Below, in pieces: positions 9,429-18,825 of a stretch of DNA of 64,000 nucleotides (position 1 is its first letter; every line of letters starts with the position of its first letter). The translations under genes and the position numbers were made by a program. This DNA is from Leisingera aquaemixtae (GTDB taxonomy: Bacteria; Pseudomonadota; Alphaproteobacteria; Rhodobacterales; Rhodobacteraceae), in contig NZ_JAHVJQ010000002.1 of assembly GCF_019801145.1 (NCBI RefSeq), positions 186,001 through 250,000 on the forward strand, read 5' to 3'. The notes beneath the pieces were generated by a model. The model did no database searches, was not told the origin of the DNA, and saw only the letters and a program-made list of their open reading frames with translations.

Positions 9429-10493
9429 ATGCGTGACTTGAATAGCGATTTTGCTGCGATGGGCGAAGACCTGCTTGCGTGGTATGACGTTCATGCCCGC
9501 GAGATGCCCTGGCGTGTCAGCCCGGCAGACCGTGCCGCAGGCGTCCGCCCGGATCCTTACAAGGTCTGGCTTAGCGAGGTGATGCTGCAGCAGACAACCG
9601 TGGCCGCCGTCCGCGAGTACTTCCTCCGCTTCACCGGCCGCTGGCCATCGGTTCTGGGTCTGGCTGCCGCGGAAGACGCAGATGTGATGAGCGAATGGGC
9701 CGGCCTCGGTTATTACGCCCGCGCCCGCAACCTGCTGAAATGCGCCCGCGCGGTGGCGCAGGATCACGGCGGCAGCTTCCCGGACAGCTACGAGGGCCTG
9801 CTCAAGCTGCCCGGCATCGGCCCCTATACCGCCGCGGCCATCGCCTCGATCGCCTTTGACCGCCCCGAGACCGTGCTAGATGGCAATGTGGAGCGCGTGA
9901 TGGCGCGGCTGCATGACATTCACGACCCACTGCCCGGTGCAAAGCCCGTACTGAAAACCCGTGCGGAAGCGCTGACCCCGGATCAGCGGCCCGGTGATTA
10001 CGCGCAGGCGGTGATGGATCTTGGCGCCACCATCTGCACCCCCCGCAACCCTGCCTGCGGCATCTGCCCCTGGCGCGAACCTTGCGCGGCACGGGCTGCA
10101 GGAACCGCCGCCGAGCTGCCCAGGAAGACGCCAAAGAAACCCAAACCCACCCGGCACGGCATTGTCTATCTGGCGCAATCGGCCGATGGAATCTGGCTGC
10201 TGGAACGGCGGCCGGACAAGGGGCTGCTGGGCGGAATGCTCGGATGGCCCGGCTCGGAGTGGAACGGCGCCCCTGTCCCTGCCCCGCCTTTTGAAGCTGA
10301 CTGGCAGGCGTTGCCAGGCGAAGTGCGGCACACTTTCACCCATTTCCACCTGATCCTGCAGGTGATGACCGCAGAGCTCCCCCGCGGGTTCAACCGGAAT
10401 GCGGACCAAGAGCTGGTCCCGCAGCAAGATTTCCGCCCTTCCAGCCTGCCCACGGTGATGCGCAAAGCCTTCAGCCTGTACAAAGACCGCTAG
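9429..10493 (+). CDS. mutY: A/G-specific adenine glycosylase MutY
   Basis: This is a 354-residue MutY, which removes adenine mispaired with 8-oxoguanine. The catalytic region begins with EVMLQQTTVAAV. The helix-hairpin-helix reads LPGIGPYTAAAI near residue 125, with the catalytic Asp after it in ETVLDGNVERV. The iron-sulfur ligands follow the C-x6-C-x2-C-x5-C pattern in CTPRNPACGICPWREPC near residue 200. A C-terminal NUDT-like domain (residues about 240-350) recognises the lesion. The start ATG at 9429 is divergent from the DciA-like gene. Confidence 0.96.
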   Translation: MRDLNSDFAAMGEDLLAWYDVHAREMPWRVSPADRAAGVRPDPYKVWLSEVMLQQTTVAAVREYFLRFTGRWPSVLGLAAAEDADVMSEWAGLGYYARARNLLKCARAVAQDHGGSFPDSYEGLLKLPGIGPYTAAAIASIAFDRPETVLDGNVERVMARLHDIHDPLPGAKPVLKTRAEALTPDQRPGDYAQAVMDLGATICTPRNPACGICPWREPCAARAAGTAAELPRKTPKKPKPTRHGIVYLAQSADGIWLLERRPDKGLLGGMLGWPGSEWNGAPVPAPPFEADWQALPGEVRHTFTHFHLILQVMTAELPRGFNRNADQELVPQQDFRPSSLPTVMRKAFSLYKDR

Positions 10494-10577
10494 GTTACCT
10501 TGCGCCCCTATTGGGTTTTCAGGAGCCAAGGCATAGGGTTCGCTCAAACGCGCGCTGACTGATTTGGGAGACCCGGC

Positions 10578-11711
10578 ATGATTGCCTCCGAAACCCTTGC
10601 CCGCTGGCAAAGCGCCCTGCCGTTCTGGATGTCCTTTCTGCTTTTGCCGCTGGTCTGGGTCGCTGCGCTGCAGGGCGGCTGGGCGCTGCTGCTGCCGCCG
10701 CTGGTCACCTGGCACCTGTTTGCGGTGCTGGACGGGATGTTCGGCCTCAACCTGGAAAACGCCGACCCGGAGACACCGGACAGCGACCTGAAATGGTACA
10801 AGGCGCTGACTGCGGCCTGGGTGCCGCTTCAGTTCGTCACTTTGTTCGGACTGATCTGGTATGTCAGCAGCGCAGAACATCTGAGCGCGTTCGAGAAATT
10901 CGCGGCCTTTTTCGGTGTTGGTGTTGTGACCGGCGCCGTCGGCATCAACTACAGCCACGAGCTGATGCACCAGTCCAGCCGGGTCGAACGCTGGCTGGGC
11001 GACATTCTGCTGGCAATGGTGCTTTATTCGCATTTCCGGTCAGAGCACCTGCTGGTGCACCACCGCTATGTCGGAACGCCCCGCGATCCGGTCACGGCGC
11101 GCTACAACGAGGGTTTCCACCGCTTCTATCCGCGGGTGCTGCGACAATGCTGGCACTCCGCCTTCCGTGCCGAAAAAGAGAAGCTTGCCAAGAAGGACCG
11201 CCCCTGGACCGACCGCTCCAACCCGTTCTTCCGCTACTGGGCGCTGCAGGCGGCGATGCTTCTGCTGGCCTTGCTGCTCGGCGGGCTGACCGGCGTCCTT
11301 CTGTTCCTGGTTCAGGCCGGCACCGCCATCTGGCAGCTGGAAGTGGTCAACTACGTCGAACACTACGGGCTGACCCGCAAACACCTGGGCGAGGGCAAAT
11401 ACGAGCCGGTCCAGCCGCGCCATTCCTGGAATGCGGCGCACAAGGCATCGAACTGGCTGCTGATCAACCTGCAGCGCCATTCGGACCACCACTACAAGCC
11501 GAACCGGCGCTTCCCGCTTCTGCAGAACTATACAGAGGCCGACGCCCCGCAGCTGCCCTACGGCTATCCGGTGATGACCATTGCCGCGATGATCCCGCCA
11601 TTGTGGCGGCGGGTGATGAACCCGCGGGTGCGGCGCTGGCGGCAGCGGTACTACCCCGAAATCACCGATTGGCACGCCTACAACAAGGCGCAGAACCCGA
11701 TGCCGCGCTAA
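10578..11711 (+). CDS. alkB: Alkane 1-monooxygenase (AlkB-type membrane di-iron hydroxylase)
   Basis: This is a 377-residue integral membrane non-haem di-iron hydroxylase. The histidine boxes are visible in order: HELMH near residue 131, EHLLVHHRYVG near 157, NYVEHYGL near 257 (the AlkB-specific box) and LQRHSDHH near 302. Paired hydrophobic helices flank them near the N terminus (SFLLLPLVWVAAL) and at residues 226-245. The family adds a hydroxyl group to the terminal carbon of medium-chain alkanes and needs rubredoxin and its reductase, neither of which is adjacent. The gene stands alone between mutY and a convergent cyclase. It is unrelated to the DNA-repair AlkB at 40407. Confidence 0.92.
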   Translation: MIASETLARWQSALPFWMSFLLLPLVWVAALQGGWALLLPPLVTWHLFAVLDGMFGLNLENADPETPDSDLKWYKALTAAWVPLQFVTLFGLIWYVSSAEHLSAFEKFAAFFGVGVVTGAVGINYSHELMHQSSRVERWLGDILLAMVLYSHFRSEHLLVHHRYVGTPRDPVTARYNEGFHRFYPRVLRQCWHSAFRAEKEKLAKKDRPWTDRSNPFFRYWALQAAMLLLALLLGGLTGVLLFLVQAGTAIWQLEVVNYVEHYGLTRKHLGEGKYEPVQPRHSWNAAHKASNWLLINLQRHSDHHYKPNRRFPLLQNYTEADAPQLPYGYPVMTIAAMIPPLWRRVMNPRVRRWRQRYYPEITDWHAYNKAQNPMPR

Positions 11712-11714
11712 GGA

Positions 11715-13103
11715 TTACGCCCAAGCCAAAACCGTCATCGGCTGGTCCAGCCCGCGCACTTCCTGATCCGGATGGCGGGCTGCGCCGTCCAGCAGGTCCA
11801 GCCCAGCCAGCTCAGCCTTGACCTGCGCGGCCATCGTTTCGCTGACAACAATACTGGCCTGCAGCCTGCGCGTCAGGTTCTCCAGCCGCGCGGCAATGTT
11901 CACCGTCATGCCCAAAACCGCGTATTCCAGCCGGTTGGCACCGATATCGCCCAGCAGCGCCTCGCCATAATGAATGCCGATCCCGGCGCGAATCTCGGGC
12001 TTGCCCTGTTTCGCACGCTCCCGGTTCCATCTCGCCAGTGAGGTCCGCATCGCATGGGCGCAAGCTAGCGCGTTGGTTGCATCCTGTGTCCCGGCGACCG
12101 GCGTGCCAAATGTCGCCATCAGCCCGTCCCCCAGATACTTGTCCAGCGTGCCGTGGTGGTGGAACACCTCCCGCTCCATCCGGCCATGGAATTCGCGCAA
12201 GAGATCAATCACGGCCCGCGGATCCATGCCTGCTGACAGCCGGGTAAAGCCGATGATGTCGATGAACAGAACCGCCACATTCTCGCTGCGCACCTGTTTC
12301 AGCGGCTCATCGTTCTGCGACAGCTGCTCCACTACATTGGGCGAGAAGTAGCGCGACAGGTTGGCCCGCTCCCGGGTCAGGCTTGCGTTGCTCATCAGCA
12401 AACCGTTGAAACGGCGCACCGAGAAACCCAGCGTCACAGCAACCAGGACAAAGACGACCGCTTCCTGCACCCGCATCCGGACCACAAAATTGTTCGGGTC
12501 AAAAAACTCTGCCAGCAATAAGTCCGGGCCAAAAGCAGCCTCAACAGCTTCGGTCAGGCCCGGAAACGGGGGTGCGAACCACCAAGCCAGCGCCAAGGCG
12601 CTTAGCCACATCGCCGCCGTCCAGGTGCCGATTGCAATCACCGTACGCCAAGAATAGGCCATGGTGCCGGCCGCCAGAATGACAAAGAAATACTGAAAAT
12701 TGTCAAACCTGTACTGCATCGCCACCGGCATCTCATGACTGGCGAACGGATTCGGCACCACCATTCCTACCGTCATGATCAACAGGTCCAGGAAAATCAG
12801 AAACAGCTCCATTCGCGACCGTCCGACTTTGCCCGCGCGGCTGATGAACCAGCCGTTCAGGCACAAAAGCGCCAGGATCCCATGATAATAGAGCATCTCC
12901 CAAGCCGGGTTCAGGAACACAAGCAAAACGCCGATGAATGGCATCGCGATCCAACGGGCCCGCACCGCCAGCTGCAGCCCGCGCCGCTTGTGCGCATCCA
13001 GTGCGGCCTCCGCAAACCTTCCCTCGGCCGCAGAAACCTGCTGGCTGCCTGTTTCTGCTGCACTGGCAGCACCGGCTCCGGTTGCAAGCGCCGTATCGGT
13101 CAT
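11715..13103 (-). CDS. Membrane adenylate/guanylate cyclase (class III)
   Basis: This is a 462-residue protein with about six hydrophobic helices in residues 40-240 and a C-terminal class III cyclase homology domain from about residue 265. Catalytic metal and nucleotide segments are visible: VLFIDIIGFTRLS, LDKYLGDGLMATFG and LEYAVLGMTVNIAARLE. The ATG at 13103 is chosen because AGAGGGAG precedes it; a frame extending 21 codons upstream lacks support. It should make cAMP in response to a membrane-linked signal that cannot be named. A second, differently built cyclase lies at 17012-18586. Its end is three bases from that of the convergent alkB. Confidence 0.88.
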   Translation of the reverse strand: MTDTALATGAGAASAAETGSQQVSAAEGRFAEAALDAHKRRGLQLAVRARWIAMPFIGVLLVFLNPAWEMLYYHGILALLCLNGWFISRAGKVGRSRMELFLIFLDLLIMTVGMVVPNPFASHEMPVAMQYRFDNFQYFFVILAAGTMAYSWRTVIAIGTWTAAMWLSALALAWWFAPPFPGLTEAVEAAFGPDLLLAEFFDPNNFVVRMRVQEAVVFVLVAVTLGFSVRRFNGLLMSNASLTRERANLSRYFSPNVVEQLSQNDEPLKQVRSENVAVLFIDIIGFTRLSAGMDPRAVIDLLREFHGRMEREVFHHHGTLDKYLGDGLMATFGTPVAGTQDATNALACAHAMRTSLARWNRERAKQGKPEIRAGIGIHYGEALLGDIGANRLEYAVLGMTVNIAARLENLTRRLQASIVVSETMAAQVKAELAGLDLLDGAARHPDQEVRGLDQPMTVLAWA

Positions 13104-13196
13104 TGGCTCTCCCTCTTCCCGCTGGCTGCAGCAGCATACCCATTTCAGATAGTGGCCCTGCTTCAATCTGGGAATAGCGCATCAGCCGGGGCAAAC

Positions 13197-13225
13197 GCAA
13201 AAAACCCCGCCTGATCCAGGCGGGG
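13197..13225 (-). terminator. Terminator downstream of ccrM
   Basis: CCCCGCCTG at 13205-13213 pairs with CAGGCGGGG at 13217-13225 around a 3-base loop. In minus-strand reading it is followed by a run of T residues (13199-13204). Confidence 0.85.
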
Positions 13226-13295
13226 CAAGGTGTGCGCCTGCGCAAGATGCACAGGCGCCTGCAATAGACTGTTGTGGTCTGAAAAGCCTCGGGTC

Positions 13296-14408
<1,113 letters not shown>

Positions 14409-14454
14409 TCATAACCGCGGCGCATTTTTGCGCTCATTAGGTTGTCCACAGGAT

Positions 14455-14470
14455 GAGTCATCGCGGATTC
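14455..14470 (-). promoter_or_regulatory. Paired GANTC methylation sites in the ccrM leader/promoter
   Basis: GAGTC at 14455-14459 and GATTC at 14466-14470 are two targets of CcrM itself, 11 bp apart in the 107-bp gap upstream of ccrM. In minus-strand reading a TTGACC hexamer lies just before them (14471-14476), so both could fall between the -35 and -10 boxes of a promoter. In Caulobacter the ccrM promoter also carries two GANTC sites; functional equivalence here is inference. Confidence 0.6.
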
Positions 14471-14506
14471 GAGGTCAATTTGTTTATTATAACAACGCCC
14501 TACGGT

Positions 14507-15124
14507 TCACTCTTGATACAAGATATTGTGTACCGGCTTGAACGAGCGCCGATGATGTGGGGTCACCCCCAACTGAACTAGCGCGTCGCGGTGCTGTTTC
14601 GAGGGATAGCCTGCGTTTTTCTCCCAGCCATAACCCGGGAACTGTTGCGCCAAATCCACCATGATCCTGTCACGCGCCAGTTTTGCCAAAATCGAGGCCG
14701 CCGCGATCGACACCGATTTGGCATCGCCCTTGACCACCGCCTCAGCCGGCAGTGCCAGCCCCTTGGGGATCAGATTGCCATCAATCAGCAAGTAGTCCGG
14801 AGCCGGATCCAGCGCCGCTACCGCGCGCTCCATCGCCAGGTGCGACGCTCGCAAAATGTTCAGGGAATCAATCTCTTCGACCGTGGCATGAGCAACCGAC
14901 ACCTGCGCCGTGGACAGGATTTCCCCCTCCAGCGCCTCGCGCCTTTTCGGGCTCAGTTTCTTGGAATCATTCAGGCCTTCCGGGAGCGCGGCAGCATCCA
15001 CAACGACGGCGGCAGCCGTGACCGGCCCGGCCAGCGGACCGCGGCCGACCTCGTCGACACCGGCAATCCTCAGGAACCCTTTCGCAAGGGCGGCGGCTTC
15101 AAGACTGTAATCAGGCTGTGTCAT
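14507..15124 (-). CDS. rnhB: Ribonuclease HII
   Basis: This is a 205-residue RNase HII, which cuts RNA in RNA-DNA hybrids and single ribonucleotides in DNA. The conserved DEVGRG near residue 24 carries the first catalytic acids. NDSKKLSP, the LLIDGN segment near residue 115 and the KGDAKSVSIAAASILAKLARD block follow. The end YPSKQHRDAL...GVTPHHRRSF is also typical. The start ATG follows a short gap from the neighbouring exported-protein gene, and ccrM lies 107 bases downstream on the same strand. Confidence 0.97.
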   Translation of the reverse strand: MTQPDYSLEAAALAKGFLRIAGVDEVGRGPLAGPVTAAAVVVDAAALPEGLNDSKKLSPKRREALEGEILSTAQVSVAHATVEEIDSLNILRASHLAMERAVAALDPAPDYLLIDGNLIPKGLALPAEAVVKGDAKSVSIAAASILAKLARDRIMVDLAQQFPGYGWEKNAGYPSKQHRDALVQLGVTPHHRRSFKPVHNILYQE

Positions 15125-15166
15125 GCCAGCCAGAAAACCAATTCAGGCAGCCGATGCAACCCGCGT

Positions 15167-15189
15167 AAAAAAAGGGGGCCGAGGCCCCC
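15167..15189 (-). terminator. Terminator for the 15218-15736 gene
   Basis: GGGGGC at 15174-15179 pairs with GCCCCC at 15184-15189. In minus-strand reading it is followed by seven T residues (15167-15173). Confidence 0.85.
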
Positions 15190-15217
15190 AGTCTGCTGCT
15201 GCCCGATTGTTGTCTGC

Positions 15218-15736
15218 TCAGCGCCGCACCAGCCGGTAACCGTGGCTGTTCAGGCAGCCGGGCTTGTAGCCGGTGCGATGGCGCTTGCCGTTCCAGAAAG
15301 TGACCTTGCAGGACTTCGGCAATGCATGGGTGTAGCCATAGCTGCGCTCCAGGCAGCCCTTGCCGACCAGCGCATGGCTGCGGCTGTACGCCGGGAAATA
15401 CCTCAGGCACTGGGACGGCAGGTCATAGCGGCGCACCCGGGGCGGCAGCGGCCTGACGTAGCCGTCGTGGCGATCGCTGCCGTAGTACTTGTGGCCGCCG
15501 TGCGAATGATTATGCGCCGGCGGTGTGTACTTGCGGCTCACATGCCGGTCGTCGTCATCCCTGGAATGCTTGATGGCAGCACCGATGATTCCCAGCAGCG
15601 CCAGGCCTCCAAGCACTTTGGCGAAATCCTCGTCTGCGCGCGCGGGCGCCGCGGAAAAGCCGGTAACGGCAATGGCGGCGGCAACAATCAAGGCAATGAA
15701 TCTACGGTGCGGCTGAGGGCGGTGAATACGGGTCAT
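15218..15736 (-). CDS. Hypothetical exported His-rich protein
   Basis: This is a 172-residue protein with a signal peptide (FIALIVAAAIAVTGFSAAPARA) and a short second hydrophobic stretch (VLGGLALLGIIGAAIKH). A His/Asp-rich region follows (HNHSHGGHKYYGSDRHD). The C-terminal half is basic with five cysteines (QCLRYFP, KGCLERSYGY, KSCKVTFWNG, PGCLNSHGYRLV). The start ATG at 15736 follows AAAGG; a longer frame upstream has no ribosome site. I do not recognise the family beyond similar exported proteins in roseobacters. Periplasmic or cell-surface location is inferred from the signal peptide, and metal binding is only a possibility. Confidence 0.7.
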   Translation of the reverse strand: MTRIHRPQPHRRFIALIVAAAIAVTGFSAAPARADEDFAKVLGGLALLGIIGAAIKHSRDDDDRHVSRKYTPPAHNHSHGGHKYYGSDRHDGYVRPLPPRVRRYDLPSQCLRYFPAYSRSHALVGKGCLERSYGYTHALPKSCKVTFWNGKRHRTGYKPGCLNSHGYRLVRR

Positions 15737-15904
15737 ATCGGGACCTTTCTTTTGAATATGCAAAACGCAATGACAGCGCTTGATGCACACAGCCTGGCCC
15801 CGGCCCTTTCAGACAGGCAATATCGGCGGCTTGTTATCGGATATCAGCCGCCCCAACCTCCTGCGGTTATTGAATTTCAAGTGGTGCAGCCGCAGGATGG
15901 CCGC

Positions 15905-16198
15905 ATGAAACAGCACCTCCTGATCCCCGCCCTTACGGCTGCCCTTCTGGCGCTTTCCGCGCCGGCGCAGGCGGCTGACTGCTATGCCGACTACAAGGCC
16001 AAGCAGGACAATCCGCTGCGCCTGCACTATGGCGTGATCCAGCTGTCCGGCGCCTGCAAGAAAAAAGCGGCCCGCAGCGAAATCGAGGCCCGTATCGCCC
16101 CTGCGGGTTGGAAGCTTCTGAACGTCCTTTCCGTCTTCGGCCCCGAAGGCCTGCAGCAAAGGAAGGCCGATGCCGGATCCTACTATCTCCGTTTCTGA
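15905..16198 (+). CDS. Small exported protein, unknown function
   Basis: This 97-residue protein has a clear signal peptide (LLIPALTAALLALSAPAQA) and a mature part of about 75 residues. The mature part contains two cysteines (DCYADYK, SGACKKKA) that could form one disulfide. The start ATG at 15905 follows AGGATGG. Its last 29 bases overlap the start of the membrane winged-helix gene, so the two are translated from one message and may be coupled. The family is not recognised. Confidence 0.65.
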   Translation: MKQHLLIPALTAALLALSAPAQAADCYADYKAKQDNPLRLHYGVIQLSGACKKKAARSEIEARIAPAGWKLLNVLSVFGPEGLQQRKADAGSYYLRF

Positions 16199-16871
16199 CG
16201 CCCGGGCCGCCGGCAGCCGGGTGATCGCCCTTGGCATCGCCGCCATCATTGCGATGCTGGCAGTGGCGGGCACCGTGCTTCTGTTGACGCTGCCGGATGC
16301 CAACGCTTTCAACGCCCGGGTCGAGCGGCTGTTTATCGAAAACGACCTCACCACCCAGGCTGAAATCAAGCTGCTGGAAATCCTGGCTCAGTCCGGCACT
16401 GCCTTTGCCGACACGCTGACAAGCTACCGGATGGTGATCTTTGTGCTGCTGGTCTTTGCCACCGCGATGCTGGTGGCGGCGCTGGCGGTGCTGGGCATGC
16501 TGGTGATGCTGAACCGCCGCATGGCACAGATCGAACGCTCCGGTATCCAGGTGAACGAACTGCTGATCAGCCGCGATGAGAACACCGTCTACCTCAACAA
16601 CATGGGGTTCAAGCTGACACCCGCGGCAATGGAAACCCTCTCGGTCCTGGCCGAGGCCCGGCTGGACGGCGACGTGCTGTCCGGCGCCGAGATCGAGGCA
16701 GTGATTTCCGGCCGCACCTCCGCCGATTGCGAGGAAGCTGCCGGCGCCACCCGGATCAAGCGCCTTCGCGACACCTTGGGCAACCAGATGGTCAGCGAAC
16801 TGCTGGTCAAGAACATCGCCAAACGCGGCTATGTGCTGGCGATCAGCAAGGATGTGATCCGCATGGTCTGA
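16170..16871 (+). CDS. Membrane-anchored winged-helix protein
   Basis: This is a 233-residue protein with two hydrophobic helices (about residues 18-42 and 88-112), separated by a predicted periplasmic loop of about 45 residues. After the second helix comes a C-terminal domain (about 130-233) with the pattern of an OmpR/PhoB-type winged helix: LTPAAMETLSVLAEARLDGDVLSGAEIEAVI and TRIKRLRDTLGNQMVSELLVKNIAKRGYVL. This resembles ToxR/CadC-type membrane regulators, but with the DNA-binding domain at the C terminus after the membrane helices. The ATG at 16170 has AGGAAGG upstream. Its target and signal are unknown. Confidence 0.7.
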   Translation: MPDPTISVSDARAAGSRVIALGIAAIIAMLAVAGTVLLLTLPDANAFNARVERLFIENDLTTQAEIKLLEILAQSGTAFADTLTSYRMVIFVLLVFATAMLVAALAVLGMLVMLNRRMAQIERSGIQVNELLISRDENTVYLNNMGFKLTPAAMETLSVLAEARLDGDVLSGAEIEAVISGRTSADCEEAAGATRIKRLRDTLGNQMVSELLVKNIAKRGYVLAISKDVIRMV

Positions 16872-17011
16872 CCCTTCCGCTCCGTTCTCCTCAATATCAT
16901 GTGTCCGGCTCTGGATTTTTCCGGCACACTCCCCAGATAGTTCAGAACCGGCCTGCGCCGGCCGGTCCTGTTTCCGCCGCCTGAACGGCACATAGGACAA
17001 GGATCTCTGGG

Positions 17012-18586
17012 ATGGACACACAGGTGCAGACCCGCAACCGGGGCTACGGCATTGTTGTCGAACCGCTGCAAGGCCCGGTCACTGCCCGGCGCGGCGGCAC
17101 CGTTCTGGCGCAAAGCACCCGTGCCAAGGTGATGTACGAAACCCGGCTCCCGCCAGCGGTCTACTTCCCGGCTGAAGACGTAAGCGCCCCGCTCTCGCAG
17201 CATACGGATCTGCAGACCTTCTGCCCGTTCAAAGGCACCGCCAGCTACCGCGACATTCTGTTGCCCGGCGGCACGGTGCAAAACGGCGTCTGGGCCTACG
17301 AGGATGCCATGCCGGAGGCCGCCGCCATTTCCGGCCACATCGGTTTCATGCCCGGCGCAGAGGTCGAATTCGATTTCGGCAGCAACACGGTGGAGATGCC
17401 GGACTACGGAAATATCTCCGGCCCGGTGATCGACTGGCTCCTGCGCGATGCCTCGATGGTGGCAACCCCGGAAGAGCTGACCGCCGCGCTGGCAGAGAAA
17501 TTCGTGGAACAGGGCATTTACCTGTCCCGCCTTTCGGTCATGGCCTGGTCGCTGCACCCGCTTATCGCGGGCAAGAACTATATCTGGCAGAAGAAAACCG
17601 GCGAGGTCACGACCTACGCCCCGTCGTATGAAATCCACGACCATCCCGCTTACCAGAACAGCCCGCTGCGCCATGTCTCCAACGGGCTGGGCGGGGTGCG
17701 GCACCGGCTGGACAGCTGCTGCACCGACGATGCTTTTCCCATTCTCGAGGATCTTCGCAAGGAAGGCGCCACCGACTATGTCGCGATGCCGCTGCGGTTC
17801 TCGGACGGGCGGATCAACGTGCTGACGCTGACCAGCGATCACCCAAATGGCTTTTCCACCGCCAACCTGGGCCTGATCTTCGAATGCTCCGGGGTGATCG
17901 CGCGCTATTACGAGATTTTCATGCAGCGCGAGAATGCCCAGTCGCTGCTGGAAACCTATGTCGGCAAGCGCACCGGCGCCCGGGTGCTCGGCGGCGAGAT
18001 CCGCCGCGGCGACGGCGACGAGATTGACGCTGCCATCATGTTCTGCGACCTGCGCGGCTCGACCCGGCTGGAAGAGCAGCTGGGCCGCCGGGACTATATC
18101 GCGCTGCTGAACCAGTTCTTCGAAACCGCCTCGACCATCGTGCATGATCACGGCGGCGAGGTGTTGAAATTCATCGGCGACGCTGTATTGGCGGTCTTCC
18201 CGGCCGGAAACGACCCAAAGAAGGCTCGGCAGCAGGCCCTGGACAGCGCCCGCGCCATCGTCGCCCGGCTGGAGGAAATTGCCCAGGAAGAAGACGGCCA
18301 CCGCTGCGAGGCCGCCATCGGCATTGCCTATGGCCGCGTGACCTATGGCAACATCGGCTCGCGGGAGCGGCTGGACTTCACGGTGATCGGCCAGGCCGCC
18401 AATATCGCCGCCCGGCTGGGCGACTACGGCAAAACCGCTGACCACGCGATTGTCGTCAGCCGCGACATCCTGGGCGACAGCTCGCAGGGCGTCTCGCTCG
18501 GCGCTGTCAGCCTGCACAATGTCTCCCAGCCCGTCAGCTGCTTTGCAATTCAGGCTTCAGGGAATTCCCAGGCGGCTGCGGAGTAG
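17012..18586 (+). CDS. DUF427 domain fused to class III adenylate/guanylate cyclase
   Basis: This is a 524-residue soluble protein in three parts. Residues about 15-110 match DUF427 (VEPLQGPVTARRGGTVLAQS, YFPAEDV, TFCPFKGTASYRDI, GVWAYEDAMPEA). Residues about 145-300 are the alphaproteobacterial cyclase sensor segment (TLHP-like SLHPLIAGKNY, SPLRHV, GATDYVAMPL). From about 345 comes the cyclase catalytic domain (AIMFCDLRGSTRLEEQLG, LKFIGDAVLAVFP, LDFTVIGQAANIAARLGD). DUF427 is usually a stand-alone domain, so the fusion is notable. The gene stands alone with a 140-base upstream gap. It should make cAMP under an unknown cue. Confidence 0.85.
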   Translation: MDTQVQTRNRGYGIVVEPLQGPVTARRGGTVLAQSTRAKVMYETRLPPAVYFPAEDVSAPLSQHTDLQTFCPFKGTASYRDILLPGGTVQNGVWAYEDAMPEAAAISGHIGFMPGAEVEFDFGSNTVEMPDYGNISGPVIDWLLRDASMVATPEELTAALAEKFVEQGIYLSRLSVMAWSLHPLIAGKNYIWQKKTGEVTTYAPSYEIHDHPAYQNSPLRHVSNGLGGVRHRLDSCCTDDAFPILEDLRKEGATDYVAMPLRFSDGRINVLTLTSDHPNGFSTANLGLIFECSGVIARYYEIFMQRENAQSLLETYVGKRTGARVLGGEIRRGDGDEIDAAIMFCDLRGSTRLEEQLGRRDYIALLNQFFETASTIVHDHGGEVLKFIGDAVLAVFPAGNDPKKARQQALDSARAIVARLEEIAQEEDGHRCEAAIGIAYGRVTYGNIGSRERLDFTVIGQAANIAARLGDYGKTADHAIVVSRDILGDSSQGVSLGAVSLHNVSQPVSCFAIQASGNSQAAAE

Positions 18587-18825
18587 CCCTGTCCCTGTTC
18601 AGCACCGGGTCAAGGGCGGCGCAGCCGCCGCGCTATGCGCGGTTCACCCTTGAGGCGGAGATGAACGCACCACACTGGAACACGGCCTTCAGGGCAAACC
18701 TGCCCCTGAAGGCCTTCTCAGCAAACCCCTTCGGCACTGCCCGCAGGGCAGTGCCGCGCCCAAAGCTGCTTTGCCCGCGTCTGTGATGCCAGGCCACAGG
18801 CGCGGGAGCCCCCCGCGCCGCTCGA
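18587..18825. other. Non-coding gap with two inverted repeats
   Basis: No gene is seen between the DUF427-cyclase and the convergent acyltransferase. GGCCTTCAGGG at 18684-18694 pairs with CCCTGAAGGCC at 18704-18714, and GGCACTGCCC at 18733-18742 pairs perfectly with 18746-18755 around a 3-base loop. Neither has a T-run, so these look like chromosomal hairpin repeats or weak terminators. Confidence 0.6.

Noticed and set aside
18587-18825. A coding gene in the gap after the DUF427-cyclase
   Set aside because: Frames here are low-complexity and lack ribosome sites; only hairpins are supported.
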